64,000 nt of DNA from Fictibacillus sp. BK138 (GTDB lineage Bacteria; Bacillota; Bacilli; Bacillales; Fictibacillaceae), in the NCBI RefSeq assembly GCF_004216955.1, contig NZ_SGXL01000001.1, forward strand, positions 2,809,589 through 2,873,588, given 5' to 3'. The translations under genes were made by a program, and so were the position numbers. Below are positions 49,808-58,046 of the stretch, piece by piece. The notes under the pieces were generated by a model, which worked only from the letters and a program-made list of their open reading frames with translations, searched no databases and was not told where the DNA came from. Every line of letters begins with the position of its first letter. Position 1 is the stretch's first letter.

Positions 49808-50692
49808 ATGAAAAGCTATTCAAAAACAACTCCTTATCTCTTTATAGGACCGGCTCTTATTCTATTGGCTTTATTTTCTCTTTTCCCGATTGTTGTTGCA
49901 TTGGTGATTAGTTTTACCGACATCGACCTTGCTGGTTTAGCTGATTATTCAAACATCAGCTTTATAGGAATTGAAAATTACTTAAATATATTTAAAGATC
50001 CGATCTTCTTAAAATCGATCGGCAACACCATCTTTTATGTAGTGTTCGGTGTTCCGCTTGTAATAGCATGTTCACTTGGAATTGCACTATTGATCAACTT
50101 TGGTACAGCAAGAATTTTTAAAGCTTTTCGACTCGTTTTTTATATGCCTTCAATTACGAACGTAGTCGCTGTAGCTGTTGTTTGGACGTACCTTTATAAC
50201 CCGCAATTCGGTTTGTTTAACTATCTATTGGGACTTGTCGGCATTCCGGCTATTCCTTGGCTGCAGGATCCAACGATCGCGAAAGGCTCATTGATCGCCC
50301 TTGCTGTCTGGCGTGCGATCGGGGTTAACATGATCATCTTCCTCGCTGCGTTGCAAGGAATTCCGAAGACATATTACGAAGCAGCACAGCTTGATGGTGC
50401 GAACAATTGGAAACAGCTTACGAAAATTACGATTCCATTGCTTCGTTATGCGATCTTCTTTGTATCAATTACCACGATGATCGGCTGGATTCAATTTTTC
50501 GAAGAACCGTTTGTTATGACAAAAGGTGGTCCATTAGACAGTACGACTTCCGTTGCGCTATTTATCTACCGCAATGGATTCCAGCTAAGTAACTTCGGTT
50601 ATGCAGCTGCCGGATCATTTGTCTTATTTATCGCAATTATCATCATTACAATGATTCAGTTCAGATTGCAAAAGAAAGAAACCGACTTTTAA
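49808..50692 (+). CDS. Sugar ABC transporter permease (MalF/UgpA type)
   Basis: About 294 aa from the ATG at 49808 (GAAGGA upstream; TTG at 49790 also possible). Six membrane helices and the ATPase-contact EAA loop YYEAAQLDGANNWKQLTKITIPLL. PYLFIGPALILLALFSLFPIVVAL is the typical first helix. It pairs with the permease starting 16 bp downstream. No ATPase gene is in the locus; Bacilli often use a shared MsmX-type ATPase for such importers (family knowledge). Confidence 0.93.
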   Translation: MKSYSKTTPYLFIGPALILLALFSLFPIVVALVISFTDIDLAGLADYSNISFIGIENYLNIFKDPIFLKSIGNTIFYVVFGVPLVIACSLGIALLINFGTARIFKAFRLVFYMPSITNVVAVAVVWTYLYNPQFGLFNYLLGLVGIPAIPWLQDPTIAKGSLIALAVWRAIGVNMIIFLAALQGIPKTYYEAAQLDGANNWKQLTKITIPLLRYAIFFVSITTMIGWIQFFEEPFVMTKGGPLDSTTSVALFIYRNGFQLSNFGYAAAGSFVLFIAIIIITMIQFRLQKKETDF

Positions 50693-50708
50693 GATGTGAG
50701 GTGAGAAC

Positions 50709-51551
50709 ATGAAAACAAAAGTATCTGATGCTAAAAAAGCTTACAGAACACAGCAATGGATAGCCGGAATCGTTTTAACACTTGGCGGATTGCTAGTTGC
50801 CATTCCGTTTATCTGGATGATCCTTTCCGCTTTCAAACCTGAAAGTGAAGTCCTTCAGCTCACACCAACATTGTGGCCTGAAACGTTCACAGCGGAAAAC
50901 TTCGTCTATCTGTTTGAAAACATGAACTTTGGTGTTTATTTAAAAAATACAATTATCGTTGTCCTCTGTTCTTTTGTCGGACTTTTCTTTAACGCGATGG
51001 CTGGATATGCTTTTGCAAAATACAAGTTCAAAGGCAGAGATAAGCTCTTCTATCTCGTGCTTGCGACGATGATGATTCCTGGTCAGGTTACGATGATCCC
51101 TGTTTACTTGATTTTGAATCAGATGGGATTGACGAACACGATGGCTGGTGTCGTGTTGCCTGGTTTAGTCGGCGCATTCAGCATCTTCTTATTTAGACAG
51201 TTTATGTCTACGATACCAGACGAGCTGCTTGAAGCTGCCCGGTTAGATGGAGCTAGTGAGTTCCGCGTGTTCATGCAGCTTATCCTTCCGATCTCAAAGC
51301 CAATCATGGCGGTGCAGGGAATCCTGACATTCATCGCTGGATGGAATAGTTTCCTCTGGCCTTTGATCATCGCGAACGATGAGAGTTTGTACACATTATC
51401 TGTAGGATTAAGTCTATTAAAAGGACAATACGGCGGAAACTTTGCTCTGCAGATGGCTGGTTCAACCTTCATGGTCGTACCGATCGTGATCATCTTCATC
51501 ATCTTCCAAAAGCACATTATCGAAGGCTATACCATTTCGGGTATGAAATAA
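50709..51551 (+). CDS. Sugar ABC transporter permease (MalG/UgpE type)
   Basis: 280 aa, six helices. The EAA loop is LLEAARLDGASEFRVFMQLILPISKPIMAV and FIWMILSAFKPESEV is the typical end of helix 1. It completes the importer formed with the upstream permease and the binding lipoprotein. GGTGAG precedes the ATG. The operon ends in an intrinsic terminator followed by a direct repeat and phased array 6. Confidence 0.93.
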   Translation: MKTKVSDAKKAYRTQQWIAGIVLTLGGLLVAIPFIWMILSAFKPESEVLQLTPTLWPETFTAENFVYLFENMNFGVYLKNTIIVVLCSFVGLFFNAMAGYAFAKYKFKGRDKLFYLVLATMMIPGQVTMIPVYLILNQMGLTNTMAGVVLPGLVGAFSIFLFRQFMSTIPDELLEAARLDGASEFRVFMQLILPISKPIMAVQGILTFIAGWNSFLWPLIIANDESLYTLSVGLSLLKGQYGGNFALQMAGSTFMVVPIVIIFIIFQKHIIEGYTISGMK

Positions 51552-51555
51552 TACG

Positions 51556-51590
51556 AAGGGGCTGACTATTTAATGTCAGCCCTTTCTTTA
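51556..51590 (+). terminator. Intrinsic terminator of the sugar importer operon
   Basis: AAGGGGCTGAC pairs with GTCAGCCCTTT around 8 nt, followed by CTTTAAT. Confidence 0.8.
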
Positions 51591-51603
51591 ATATATCGGA
51601 ACT

Positions 51604-51635
51604 TTTACGGTACGTGTTCTTATATTTGTTACACG
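51604..51635. repeat. 32-nt direct repeat, copy 1 (leader of array 6)
   Basis: Begins TTTACGGTACGTGTTCTT and ends ACACG. It matches 53448-53479 at 30 of 32 positions in the same orientation, 1.84 kb away; each copy immediately precedes a phased array. Together they bracket the acyl-CoA dehydrogenase gene. Confidence 0.9.
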
Positions 51636-51637
51636 TT

Positions 51638-51746
51638 CGCTCAGAATTTCCGACCTTCGCTCAGAATCTCTAATCTACGCTCAAAAGTAGTGGAGTTTCG
51701 CTCAAAATGAGCTAGCTACACTCAAAAAACACCACTTTTCGCTCAA
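51638..51746. repeat. 21-bp-phased array 6, core CGCTCA(A/G)AA
   Basis: Six cores start at 51638, 51658, 51678, 51699, 51719 (CACTCAAAA) and 51740; spacings 20, 20, 21, 20 and 21. The array ends 9 bp before the stop codon of the minus-strand acyl-CoA dehydrogenase gene. Confidence 0.9.
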
Positions 51747-51754
51747 ACACTATT

Positions 51755-53380
51755 TCATTTTGCTTCATTAGTAATTTCTTGAAGGGCTACCGTCTGATAA
51801 ACCTTAAAAAAACCATCACAAAACACATCCCACTCTTCGGCAGCTTGGATTGATTCGTCTGATACGTCCCCGCATACTGGTTTTTGAAGTAAATCGGTTA
51901 ATTTTCCCGTATAATCCTCAATGGTTTCCTTTGTTGCTCCTTGTAGAACATTCCCAACAAAATCACCAGGCGGGTACCAGCCTGCCACTCTTTGAATATC
52001 ACGATATATCTGCGTCAATAAAAGATTCCGAGGCCCTTCCCACTGTTCATTAACCACAACGTCACGGAAGATCCTCGGCAACGAAGAGAATTCCTCCATC
52101 ACACCGTGCCCGCCAAAAATGGAAACCGCATCACGCAGGACTTCCGCTCCTTCATTGGTCGTACAGATCTTTTGCAATAAAACAAGTTCTCTTAAGTTGA
52201 ACAGCTGTTTTCTTAATTCAAGCGGCCGGTCATTTGGTATGCCAGGATTTAATGGCCGATCCAGCTTCAGGAATAGATCGTATATCTTAAAAGCACCTGC
52301 GGTCGTCCGTTCAGCAGCATTCTCAATGCGTTTCAGTGTTCTTGCCGAAAGAGGATACTCCTTTACCTTTTTGCCAAAAACTGTCCGAAAATCACTATAT
52401 AACTTCGTTTCTCGCGCTGCACGAAGCATGAAGCCAGCACAAGCAATACCAATTTCAAGCCTGGATAAAGTGAGAACAATACCGACTGCAACAGCAATTC
52501 CTTTTCCTTCTGGTCCGATCGGATAAGCAAGCGCACCATCATACTGAATCTCTCCTGTCGGTAGCTCGGCTGTTCCCATCTTCCATTTGATTCGATTAAT
52601 TTGATAGCCGTTTCTTTTTTCACTTTCTTTATCGCCAGGCAGCCAGGATGGAACAATGAAAGTTGATATTTTATCCGATCCACTAATTTTTGCCGTGACC
52701 ACTGAATAATCTGCGTGTGCTACTGAACAGAAAAACTTGTTTCCGTACAGGCGATAGTTCTTCCCGTCTGGGACTGCTTCTAGAACATTGGCTGGCAGAT
52801 CGGATCCTCCTTGCATCTCACTCATGAATTGAGCACCAATTGCAAAGTCACCGTCTAGCCCCTCTTTTGTGTGCTGCAAAATTTCTTGAAGTTCAGGATG
52901 CTCTTGGTTCGGATATTCCTCAAGTAAAGCGATGAGTCCGATCGTACAAGTCACAGGACAAGCAACACCCGCCTCCCCAAGCTGGTGGATCAGCATTCGT
53001 TTTACAAAGCTTTCCCAAGGTTTCATTTTGTCAGAAAAAAGTCCTTCACCAAAAACTTCTTTTTCAAGCTGATGCATTTCCATTGGACGGACAATCCGAT
53101 CGATACGATTATTGAATGCATCATAATGAGCCATGTAAGGGCGAACTTCTGGCCGTGCGTTCTGCTCAGCCAAACGGTTCCATTTTGAAGAAACGGTCGA
53201 CGAAAATGAGAGGACCGCATGATTAATAGATTGAAATTCAGCTCCAGTAAAATTTTGCACCGCTTGTTGTAAAAAAGGTTCATCGCGGTACCAATCAAGG
53301 CTTTGGCGTTTTTGCAGAAAATCTTCGAACGTATACGTGTTCTTTCCTTTTTGGATTTGTTCTTGTGAGGTAGCGTTCAT
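51755..53380 (-). CDS. Acyl-CoA dehydrogenase, AidB-like
   Basis: About 541 aa from the ATG at 53380 (AGGAGTG 7 nt upstream). FAD-dependent acyl-CoA dehydrogenase fold with the long AidB-type layout. Visible: AIGAQFMSEMQGGSDLPANVLEAVPDG (substrate/FAD region), FFCSVAHADYSVVTAKI, LEIGIACAGFMLRAARETKLYSDFRTVFGK, and FGGHGVMEEFSSLPRIFRDVVVNEQWEGPRN. AidB proteins bind DNA in enterobacteria, but in Bacilli the role is unknown. It has no link to sugar use, yet sits between the importer operon and the secreted glucanase, bracketed by a 32-nt direct repeat, which suggests insertion into the locus. Confidence 0.9.
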   Translation of the reverse strand: MNATSQEQIQKGKNTYTFEDFLQKRQSLDWYRDEPFLQQAVQNFTGAEFQSINHAVLSFSSTVSSKWNRLAEQNARPEVRPYMAHYDAFNNRIDRIVRPMEMHQLEKEVFGEGLFSDKMKPWESFVKRMLIHQLGEAGVACPVTCTIGLIALLEEYPNQEHPELQEILQHTKEGLDGDFAIGAQFMSEMQGGSDLPANVLEAVPDGKNYRLYGNKFFCSVAHADYSVVTAKISGSDKISTFIVPSWLPGDKESEKRNGYQINRIKWKMGTAELPTGEIQYDGALAYPIGPEGKGIAVAVGIVLTLSRLEIGIACAGFMLRAARETKLYSDFRTVFGKKVKEYPLSARTLKRIENAAERTTAGAFKIYDLFLKLDRPLNPGIPNDRPLELRKQLFNLRELVLLQKICTTNEGAEVLRDAVSIFGGHGVMEEFSSLPRIFRDVVVNEQWEGPRNLLLTQIYRDIQRVAGWYPPGDFVGNVLQGATKETIEDYTGKLTDLLQKPVCGDVSDESIQAAEEWDVFCDGFFKVYQTVALQEITNEAK

Positions 53381-53447
53381 GAAAGTCACTCCTTTTCATT
53401 AGTAGGTTTTATGACTTAGTTCGCTTAAATTACCTCAATCCCTTTTG

Positions 53448-53479
53448 TTTACGGTACGTGTTCTTTTATTTGTAACACG
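53448..53479. repeat. 32-nt direct repeat, copy 2 (leader of array 7)
   Basis: Same orientation as copy 1 at 51604-51635, two mismatches in 32 (both A/T changes). It lies 68 bp upstream of the acyl-CoA dehydrogenase start codon and directly before array 7. Confidence 0.9.
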
Positions 53480-53481
53480 GT

Positions 53482-53590
53482 CACACAGGAATTCTTTCGT
53501 TTCACGCACGAACTTATTTTTTCACGCAAAAATTCTCTCGTTCCACACAGGAATTCTTACTTTCACGCAAGACCTGGCTCGCTCCACGCA
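53482..53590. repeat. 21-bp-phased array 7, core CACGCA
   Basis: Six cores at 53482 (CACACA), 53503, 53523, 53544 (CACACA), 53564 and 53585; spacings 21, 20, 21, 20 and 21. It lies between the glucanase terminator and the acyl-CoA dehydrogenase start. Confidence 0.85.
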
Positions 53591-53616
53591 CAAGATGATC
53601 TCCAGCAGCTTCTTCA

Positions 53617-53652
53617 CACCAAAAACACCCTCATCCACAAGGAAAAGGGTGC
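53617..53652 (-). terminator. Intrinsic terminator of the glucanase gene
   Basis: Minus-strand GCACCCT pairs with AGGGTGT; TTTTTGG follows, 10-45 bp after the stop codon. Confidence 0.7.
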
Positions 53653-53661
53653 TCATCTTGC

Positions 53662-55014
53662 TTATTTAATCGAAAATACTTCTTTTTCAAGCAATTCTTC
53701 TGGTTTTTTACCGATTGGATCTTGGTGGAAATAGTCACGGATTACGCCATCTTTTAAATAGTTTGCGATGGATACCATGATCATCCCCTGATCCAGTGCA
53801 AGATACGCTTTTGCGATCTCACCCGTTTCAACATTGACTGAATCGTAAAAGCCATACGTGCTGTAAGTGTCTAACTCCTTTAATGCCTTGATGTTTTTAC
53901 GAACCGCTTCCGGATCATAAGCAAGGGCGAGGAAGGAAGCATGAGCCGTTACTGTCGCGCCATCTTTGTATCCAGACGTTCCTAGTGGTGTTGCTGCGAA
54001 TTCACTGTATCCGTCAGGTGTTGCTGCCGGCGAGAATCCCCAAGCAGGATACCCTTTTTCTTCTGCAAATGCCTGCTGAAGCTCAACGTGACGTGCGTTG
54101 TTCAATCCTAAAGCGTTCTTCCCTAAGTCTTTCTCTTTTAAAACGATTCCAGGCATAAGGCTTTCAAACATGCTTCCGCCCCAGCTCGGTACAAACTTTA
54201 CTCCGTTGTATTCATAATGTCCTTCAAATACAGTAACTCCATCATAAACAGCATCATGTCCCTCTGGAGTTTGTGCCTGCCAATCCCACTCTTTCGGCAT
54301 CGTACGGTACATCTTCCACCAGTGTTCGCTTGGAACATCACCTTTTCCGATGGAGATATAGCTTGCGACACGCGGCTCCGTATTGAACAGTCCGTAATGG
54401 TGATCCGTCAGTTTTCCTTGAGCAACATCATATCCACCGCGGAACTGGCCTACTTCTGGGTCGTATAAGGTCGTGTAATTCATGTTCTCAACCAGCTTGC
54501 TCGTTTGAGGGTTGAGTTCATCATATGCTTGTCCGACCACAATCAGACCAGCGGACAGCCAGCCGTTATCTACTTGAGAGATGAATTGTCCCCAGTCTGT
54601 TTTTAACGATCCATCTTTCGTGTTGTACCAGTTATAAAATAGTCCGTTCCATTTATCCAGTTTTTCAAGTGTGTTCAGCGTTACTTGAATTCTTTTTACT
54701 GCCTCATCCTTCGTTATAATTCCTAACTGCTGAGCAGAAACCGTACTCATCATGTACATTCCGATGTTCGTTGGAGATGTGTGTGTCGCATCCTTCTTAC
54801 CATCTGCTGTATAACGTGTTTCGTCATACGTCATCCCTGTTACCGGATCTGTATGGTCTTGATAAAATTTATACGTTTTCTTTGCAATCGCTTTCAATTC
54901 CACCTGAAAAGCAAGGTCTTTCCCGAGATCAGCTGCTGTGGTTTTCGGTGTTACAAACAGGTTCGCAAAAAGACTAAATATTAAAAGAAAGCTTATTACC
55001 TTTGCTGGTTTCAT
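53662..55014 (-). CDS. Secreted glucanase, glycoamylase domain (GH144-like endo-beta-1,2-glucanase)
   Basis: 450 aa. Signal peptide (VISFLLIFSLFANLFVTPKTTAA), then an (alpha/alpha)6-toroid domain: THTSPTNIGMYMMSTVSAQQLG and LFYNWYNTKDGSL near the N-terminus, DNGWLSAGLIVVGQAY, and PSWGGSMFESLMP plus YPAWGFSPAATPDGYSEF in the C-terminal half, hallmarks of the glycoamylase domain (PF10091) found in GH144. Despite the old 'glucoamylase' label, studied members cleave beta-1,2-glucan. Its promoter has the same GAAACGTTTC operator as the transporter and phosphorylase, so it probably supplies oligosaccharides to them. Confidence 0.82.
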   Translation of the reverse strand: MKPAKVISFLLIFSLFANLFVTPKTTAADLGKDLAFQVELKAIAKKTYKFYQDHTDPVTGMTYDETRYTADGKKDATHTSPTNIGMYMMSTVSAQQLGIITKDEAVKRIQVTLNTLEKLDKWNGLFYNWYNTKDGSLKTDWGQFISQVDNGWLSAGLIVVGQAYDELNPQTSKLVENMNYTTLYDPEVGQFRGGYDVAQGKLTDHHYGLFNTEPRVASYISIGKGDVPSEHWWKMYRTMPKEWDWQAQTPEGHDAVYDGVTVFEGHYEYNGVKFVPSWGGSMFESLMPGIVLKEKDLGKNALGLNNARHVELQQAFAEEKGYPAWGFSPAATPDGYSEFAATPLGTSGYKDGATVTAHASFLALAYDPEAVRKNIKALKELDTYSTYGFYDSVNVETGEIAKAYLALDQGMIMVSIANYLKDGVIRDYFHQDPIGKKPEELLEKEVFSIK

Positions 55015-55053
55015 AAGATGCTGCCCCTTTCAGTAATAAAATCACCGTTAATC

Positions 55054-55075
55054 GAAACGTTTCACCAACATTTTA
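55054..55075 (-). promoter_or_regulatory. LacI-type operator 3 and -10 box of the glucanase gene
   Basis: Minus-strand TAAAAT (55075-55070) is followed after 6 nt by GAAACGTTTC (55063-55054), the same arrangement as at the binding-protein promoter. The -35 is weak. The gap up to 55275 shows no further gene. Confidence 0.72.
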
Positions 55076-55275
55076 ACATGTACTGAGAACCAAGATAAGT
55101 ACCTTTCACAAGATTCGGTCATTTGGTGTATATGAATCAAGAAGCGAACAGGTCAAAGGGATTATTAAATTGAAAATATAAGGAAAAATATTCGAAATAC
55201 CTATCATAAGGAAATAAAAGGATGGAAGTCATCTTTATAGAAGAGATATAACAGACCTATGAAAGGAGTTTTTTT

Positions 55276-55755
55276 ATGACCGAAAATACACTTCAAGATA
55301 AAATCAGCGTTCAACAGTTGGAAGAAATAAAGTTAGTAGGCTTTCGAGTTCTTTGTGATGGTGATCAGTACATAAACGAGATACCGAAAGCATCTCATGC
55401 ATTACAAGATCGGATAATGGAAATTAAGCATATTATCTCACCTGATCATCAAATCGGTGCCTTTATTGTGGATGCCGATTCTGAAAATGAAGATGGGTAT
55501 TGGGTTTGCGCTCAAGTCAATAAATATGAGGACATTCCTGAAGATATGGTCTCACTGACTGTTCCGCCGCAAAAATATGCGATGATCACACATGAAGGAC
55601 CAAACCATGACATCAGAAACAGTTATGAAAAGCTGCATGAATGGATCATAAAAAATAACTATACAAGGGCACTTAATAGATGGCATATCGAGCGATTTTT
55701 GGATTATAAGAACAAAGATCAGCTAAAGGTTCAATTGTTCGATACGATATTATAA
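55276..55755 (+). CDS. GyrI-like/AraC effector-binding domain protein
   Basis: 159 aa, a single GyrI-like small-molecule-binding domain without any DNA-binding part. Features: QQLEEIKLVGFRVLCDGDQY (first strand), IGAFIVDADSENEDGYWVCAQVNKYEDIPEDMVSLTVPPQKYAMITHEGP (the characteristic V-P-P-x-x-Y-A region), and IRNSYEKLHEWI near the C-terminus. Such stand-alone proteins bind hydrophobic or cationic compounds, and some hydrolyse them. AAAGGAG precedes the ATG. It starts a row of three plus-strand genes with gaps under 40 bp. Confidence 0.87.
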   Translation: MTENTLQDKISVQQLEEIKLVGFRVLCDGDQYINEIPKASHALQDRIMEIKHIISPDHQIGAFIVDADSENEDGYWVCAQVNKYEDIPEDMVSLTVPPQKYAMITHEGPNHDIRNSYEKLHEWIIKNNYTRALNRWHIERFLDYKNKDQLKVQLFDTIL

Positions 55756-55792
55756 TTAATATTTTATTAACGAATGGGGGCAAAAGATAGAA

Positions 55793-56434
55793 ATGAAGGT
55801 ACGTGAAGGGATTGTAAAAGGCTACAAAGAAATGAAAGTTCCCTATGCGTTTTTAAATAAATCTGAAAACCCAACAGGATTGGCAATCGTTCTTCCAGGC
55901 ATGGGCTATACCGTTAAATCACCTATACTCCACTTCGCAACAGGGGCATATTTAAATAGGGGGTATGACGTACTGCATATAAACTATGAGTATCACACGG
56001 ATCCGTATGACCACTTTACATTTGAGGAAGTAAAAAGTGCTTTGGCATCAGATGTGATGACAGTGCTGCATGAAGCTTTATATGATGAAGATTATAAATC
56101 TTATTATCTTGTAGGTAAATCCTTTGGATGTTTGGCGATGCCAGAAGCTTTAAACTTTGCCCCTTTGCAAAAGGCTAAAACGGTTTGGCTAACACCACAT
56201 TTGAAAGAGAAAAATGTTTTCGAGACCATGTTAAATAGTCAAAATAAAGGATTATGTATGATTGGAGACAGGGATTCTTTCTACAATAAAGAAAGCCTAG
56301 AACAATTACAGACAAATAGAAACATAGACTACTTTATTCCCCCTGGAGCAGATCATGCACTAGAGATCGATGGTCAAACACTCGAATCAATCGATTTAGT
56401 TAAAAGAGTAGTAAAGATGATCAATGAATTTTAA
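55793..56434 (+). CDS. Alpha/beta hydrolase
   Basis: 213 aa. The oxyanion-side strand is AIVLPGMGYTVKSP; the nucleophile elbow is LVGKSFGCLAMPEAL (catalytic Ser); the acid is in GDRDSFYNKESL; the His is in PPGADHALEIDG. Lid domain is small, giving a compact hydrolase of the dienelactone/esterase type. GGGGG precedes the ATG, and the DinB-like gene follows after 17 bp. Substrate unknown. Confidence 0.88.
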   Translation: MKVREGIVKGYKEMKVPYAFLNKSENPTGLAIVLPGMGYTVKSPILHFATGAYLNRGYDVLHINYEYHTDPYDHFTFEEVKSALASDVMTVLHEALYDEDYKSYYLVGKSFGCLAMPEALNFAPLQKAKTVWLTPHLKEKNVFETMLNSQNKGLCMIGDRDSFYNKESLEQLQTNRNIDYFIPPGADHALEIDGQTLESIDLVKRVVKMINEF

Positions 56435-56451
56435 TAGAAAGGATACCTTCT

Positions 56452-56970
56452 ATGAATTTTAAAATCAATGAAGCTATCGAGCTATTGGAACGCACACCTG
56501 AAACGCTCTCCTCCCTTCTAACTGGTCTTTCTTCTGATTGGTTAACTTGTAATGAAGGCGGTGACACATGGAACGTCCTTGAGGTTGTCGCTCATCTTAT
56601 TGAAGGAGAAAAGGTGAACTGGATCCCGCGTATGAATATGATTCTGACAAAAGGTGAGGATTATACTTTTCCACCTTTTGATCGTTTTGCTCATTTATCT
56701 CAAAGTGAAAAGAACATAGAGCAGCTATTGCTGGAGTTTAAGCAATGCCGGGAAGAAAGTCTCGTAAAACTGAGAAATCAGCTTAGCAGTGTGACAGATT
56801 TTGAACAAACGGCCAGACACCCAGAATTCGGACCTGTTAGATTAAGAGAATTGCTCTCAACATGGGCGGTTCATGACTTAACGCACATCTCACAGATTAC
56901 AAGGATCATGGCAAATCGTTATAAAAAAGACGTTGGACCATGGCAAGCCTACTTAAGTATTTTGAAATAA
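56452..56970 (+). CDS. DinB-family protein (DinB_2/YfiT-like)
   Basis: 172 aa. Metal-binding histidines are visible in NVLEVVAHLIEGEKVNW and in the pair WAVHDLTHISQITRIMANRY near the C-terminus, the pattern of DinB/YfiT metal-dependent hydrolases or thiol transferases. GGDTWNVLEV just before the first His is typical of YfiT-like members. AAAGGA precedes the ATG. It closes the three-gene row and has its own terminator. Confidence 0.88.
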   Translation: MNFKINEAIELLERTPETLSSLLTGLSSDWLTCNEGGDTWNVLEVVAHLIEGEKVNWIPRMNMILTKGEDYTFPPFDRFAHLSQSEKNIEQLLLEFKQCREESLVKLRNQLSSVTDFEQTARHPEFGPVRLRELLSTWAVHDLTHISQITRIMANRYKKDVGPWQAYLSILK

Positions 56971-56974
56971 GATG

Positions 56975-57003
56975 AACGCTGTCAACTTGGCAGCGTTTTT
57001 TTA
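56975..57003 (+). terminator. Intrinsic terminator
   Basis: AACGCTG pairs perfectly with CAGCGTT around 9 nt, followed by TTTTTTT. Confidence 0.88.
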
Positions 57004-57092
57004 TAAATCCAAAGGGAAATTATGGTTTTTGTCGAACTAATTAACTTTATTAGATAAAAGAGAGAGATATAAAGTTTGAGGGGGAAAATTTC

Positions 57093-58046
57093 ATGGTTGT
57101 CTCTGTCCTGCGGCATGGGCTTAGTTTCTTGCTGCCTATAATCGGTGTTTTTTTTATTGGAGCACTGCCTTATTTGTTTTTTAGCAATGTACAAGGCATT
57201 GAGGCTGTTGCTCGGTTATTGCAATCTGGGGCCATTAAGAACGCACTGTTTTTAAATCAGGACCTTGGATTATTTTTTGATGCTTATCTTAACAAGATTG
57301 GTATATTGATGGGAAAAATCTTTACATTTTCAAATGTAGAATACTATGAAAGCCAGCAGGTGAAATACTTATTCCCTACTATATTACCTTATTTTTATTT
57401 CTCACTTAAATTGATTGTAAGTGCTTTTTTCCTTTCTGTTGGTGCAGCCATATTTTTCGCTTTACTTATTAAAAGTTTACCTGACAGAATTCAAAAAACG
57501 GTTCGCTTTTTCTTCTTTTCATTAGAATCTCTGCCAGATATTTTTTTAATAACGATGATTCAATACATGATTATCCTCGTCTACCGAAACACAGGGGAAC
57601 TTCTTATGCCTATAGTTCATAGCAAACAAGAACCGATTTTCTTGCTACCTGTTCTTTGTTTAGCCATACTGCCTACATTGTTCATCGTGAGGACTTTGCT
57701 CTTTTTACTCGATGATGAAGATTCCAAAGTCTATGTTGAATTTGCTCGAGCAAAAGGAATAAAATATTCATTCATTCTTTATGTCCACATGTTAAGAAAT
57801 TCCTTGATCAGCCTTTTTTATCATACAAAGACAATCTATTGGCTAATGATCTCAACGCTCTTTATTGTTGAATATATAATGGCGATCCCAGGTATCACAC
57901 AGTTCATGCTTAATAATGGGCCTACAACGCCTGATGTGGTAACGGTAAGTGTACTGTTGATGTTCGTTCCATTCTATATCATTTTTACAGTCATCTCTTA
58001 TACGATAAACTTTCGACTTGGTCGTAATGAAGAGGAGGCGGCATAG
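57093..58046 (+). CDS. Opp-type ABC transporter permease (OppB-like), orphan
   Basis: 317 aa with about six helices. The EAA loop is YVEFARAKGIKYSFILYVHMLRNSLISL and the helix-rich region LPYFYFSLKLIVSAFFLSVGAAIFFALLI fits the OppB/DppB fold, though the sequence is divergent. GGGGG precedes the ATG. It is immediately followed by a second permease. No binding protein or ATPase gene is near, and the promoter-to-start gap is short, so partners must be elsewhere. Confidence 0.82.
   Translation: MVVSVLRHGLSFLLPIIGVFFIGALPYLFFSNVQGIEAVARLLQSGAIKNALFLNQDLGLFFDAYLNKIGILMGKIFTFSNVEYYESQQVKYLFPTILPYFYFSLKLIVSAFFLSVGAAIFFALLIKSLPDRIQKTVRFFFFSLESLPDIFLITMIQYMIILVYRNTGELLMPIVHSKQEPIFLLPVLCLAILPTLFIVRTLLFLLDDEDSKVYVEFARAKGIKYSFILYVHMLRNSLISLFYHTKTIYWLMISTLFIVEYIMAIPGITQFMLNNGPTTPDVVTVSVLLMFVPFYIIFTVISYTINFRLGRNEEEAA

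Noticed and set aside
53662..55014. Starch-degrading glucoamylase
   Set aside because: The domain label is historical; studied GH144-type members act on beta-1,2-glucan, and the operator, binding protein and GH94 phosphorylase context fit that better.
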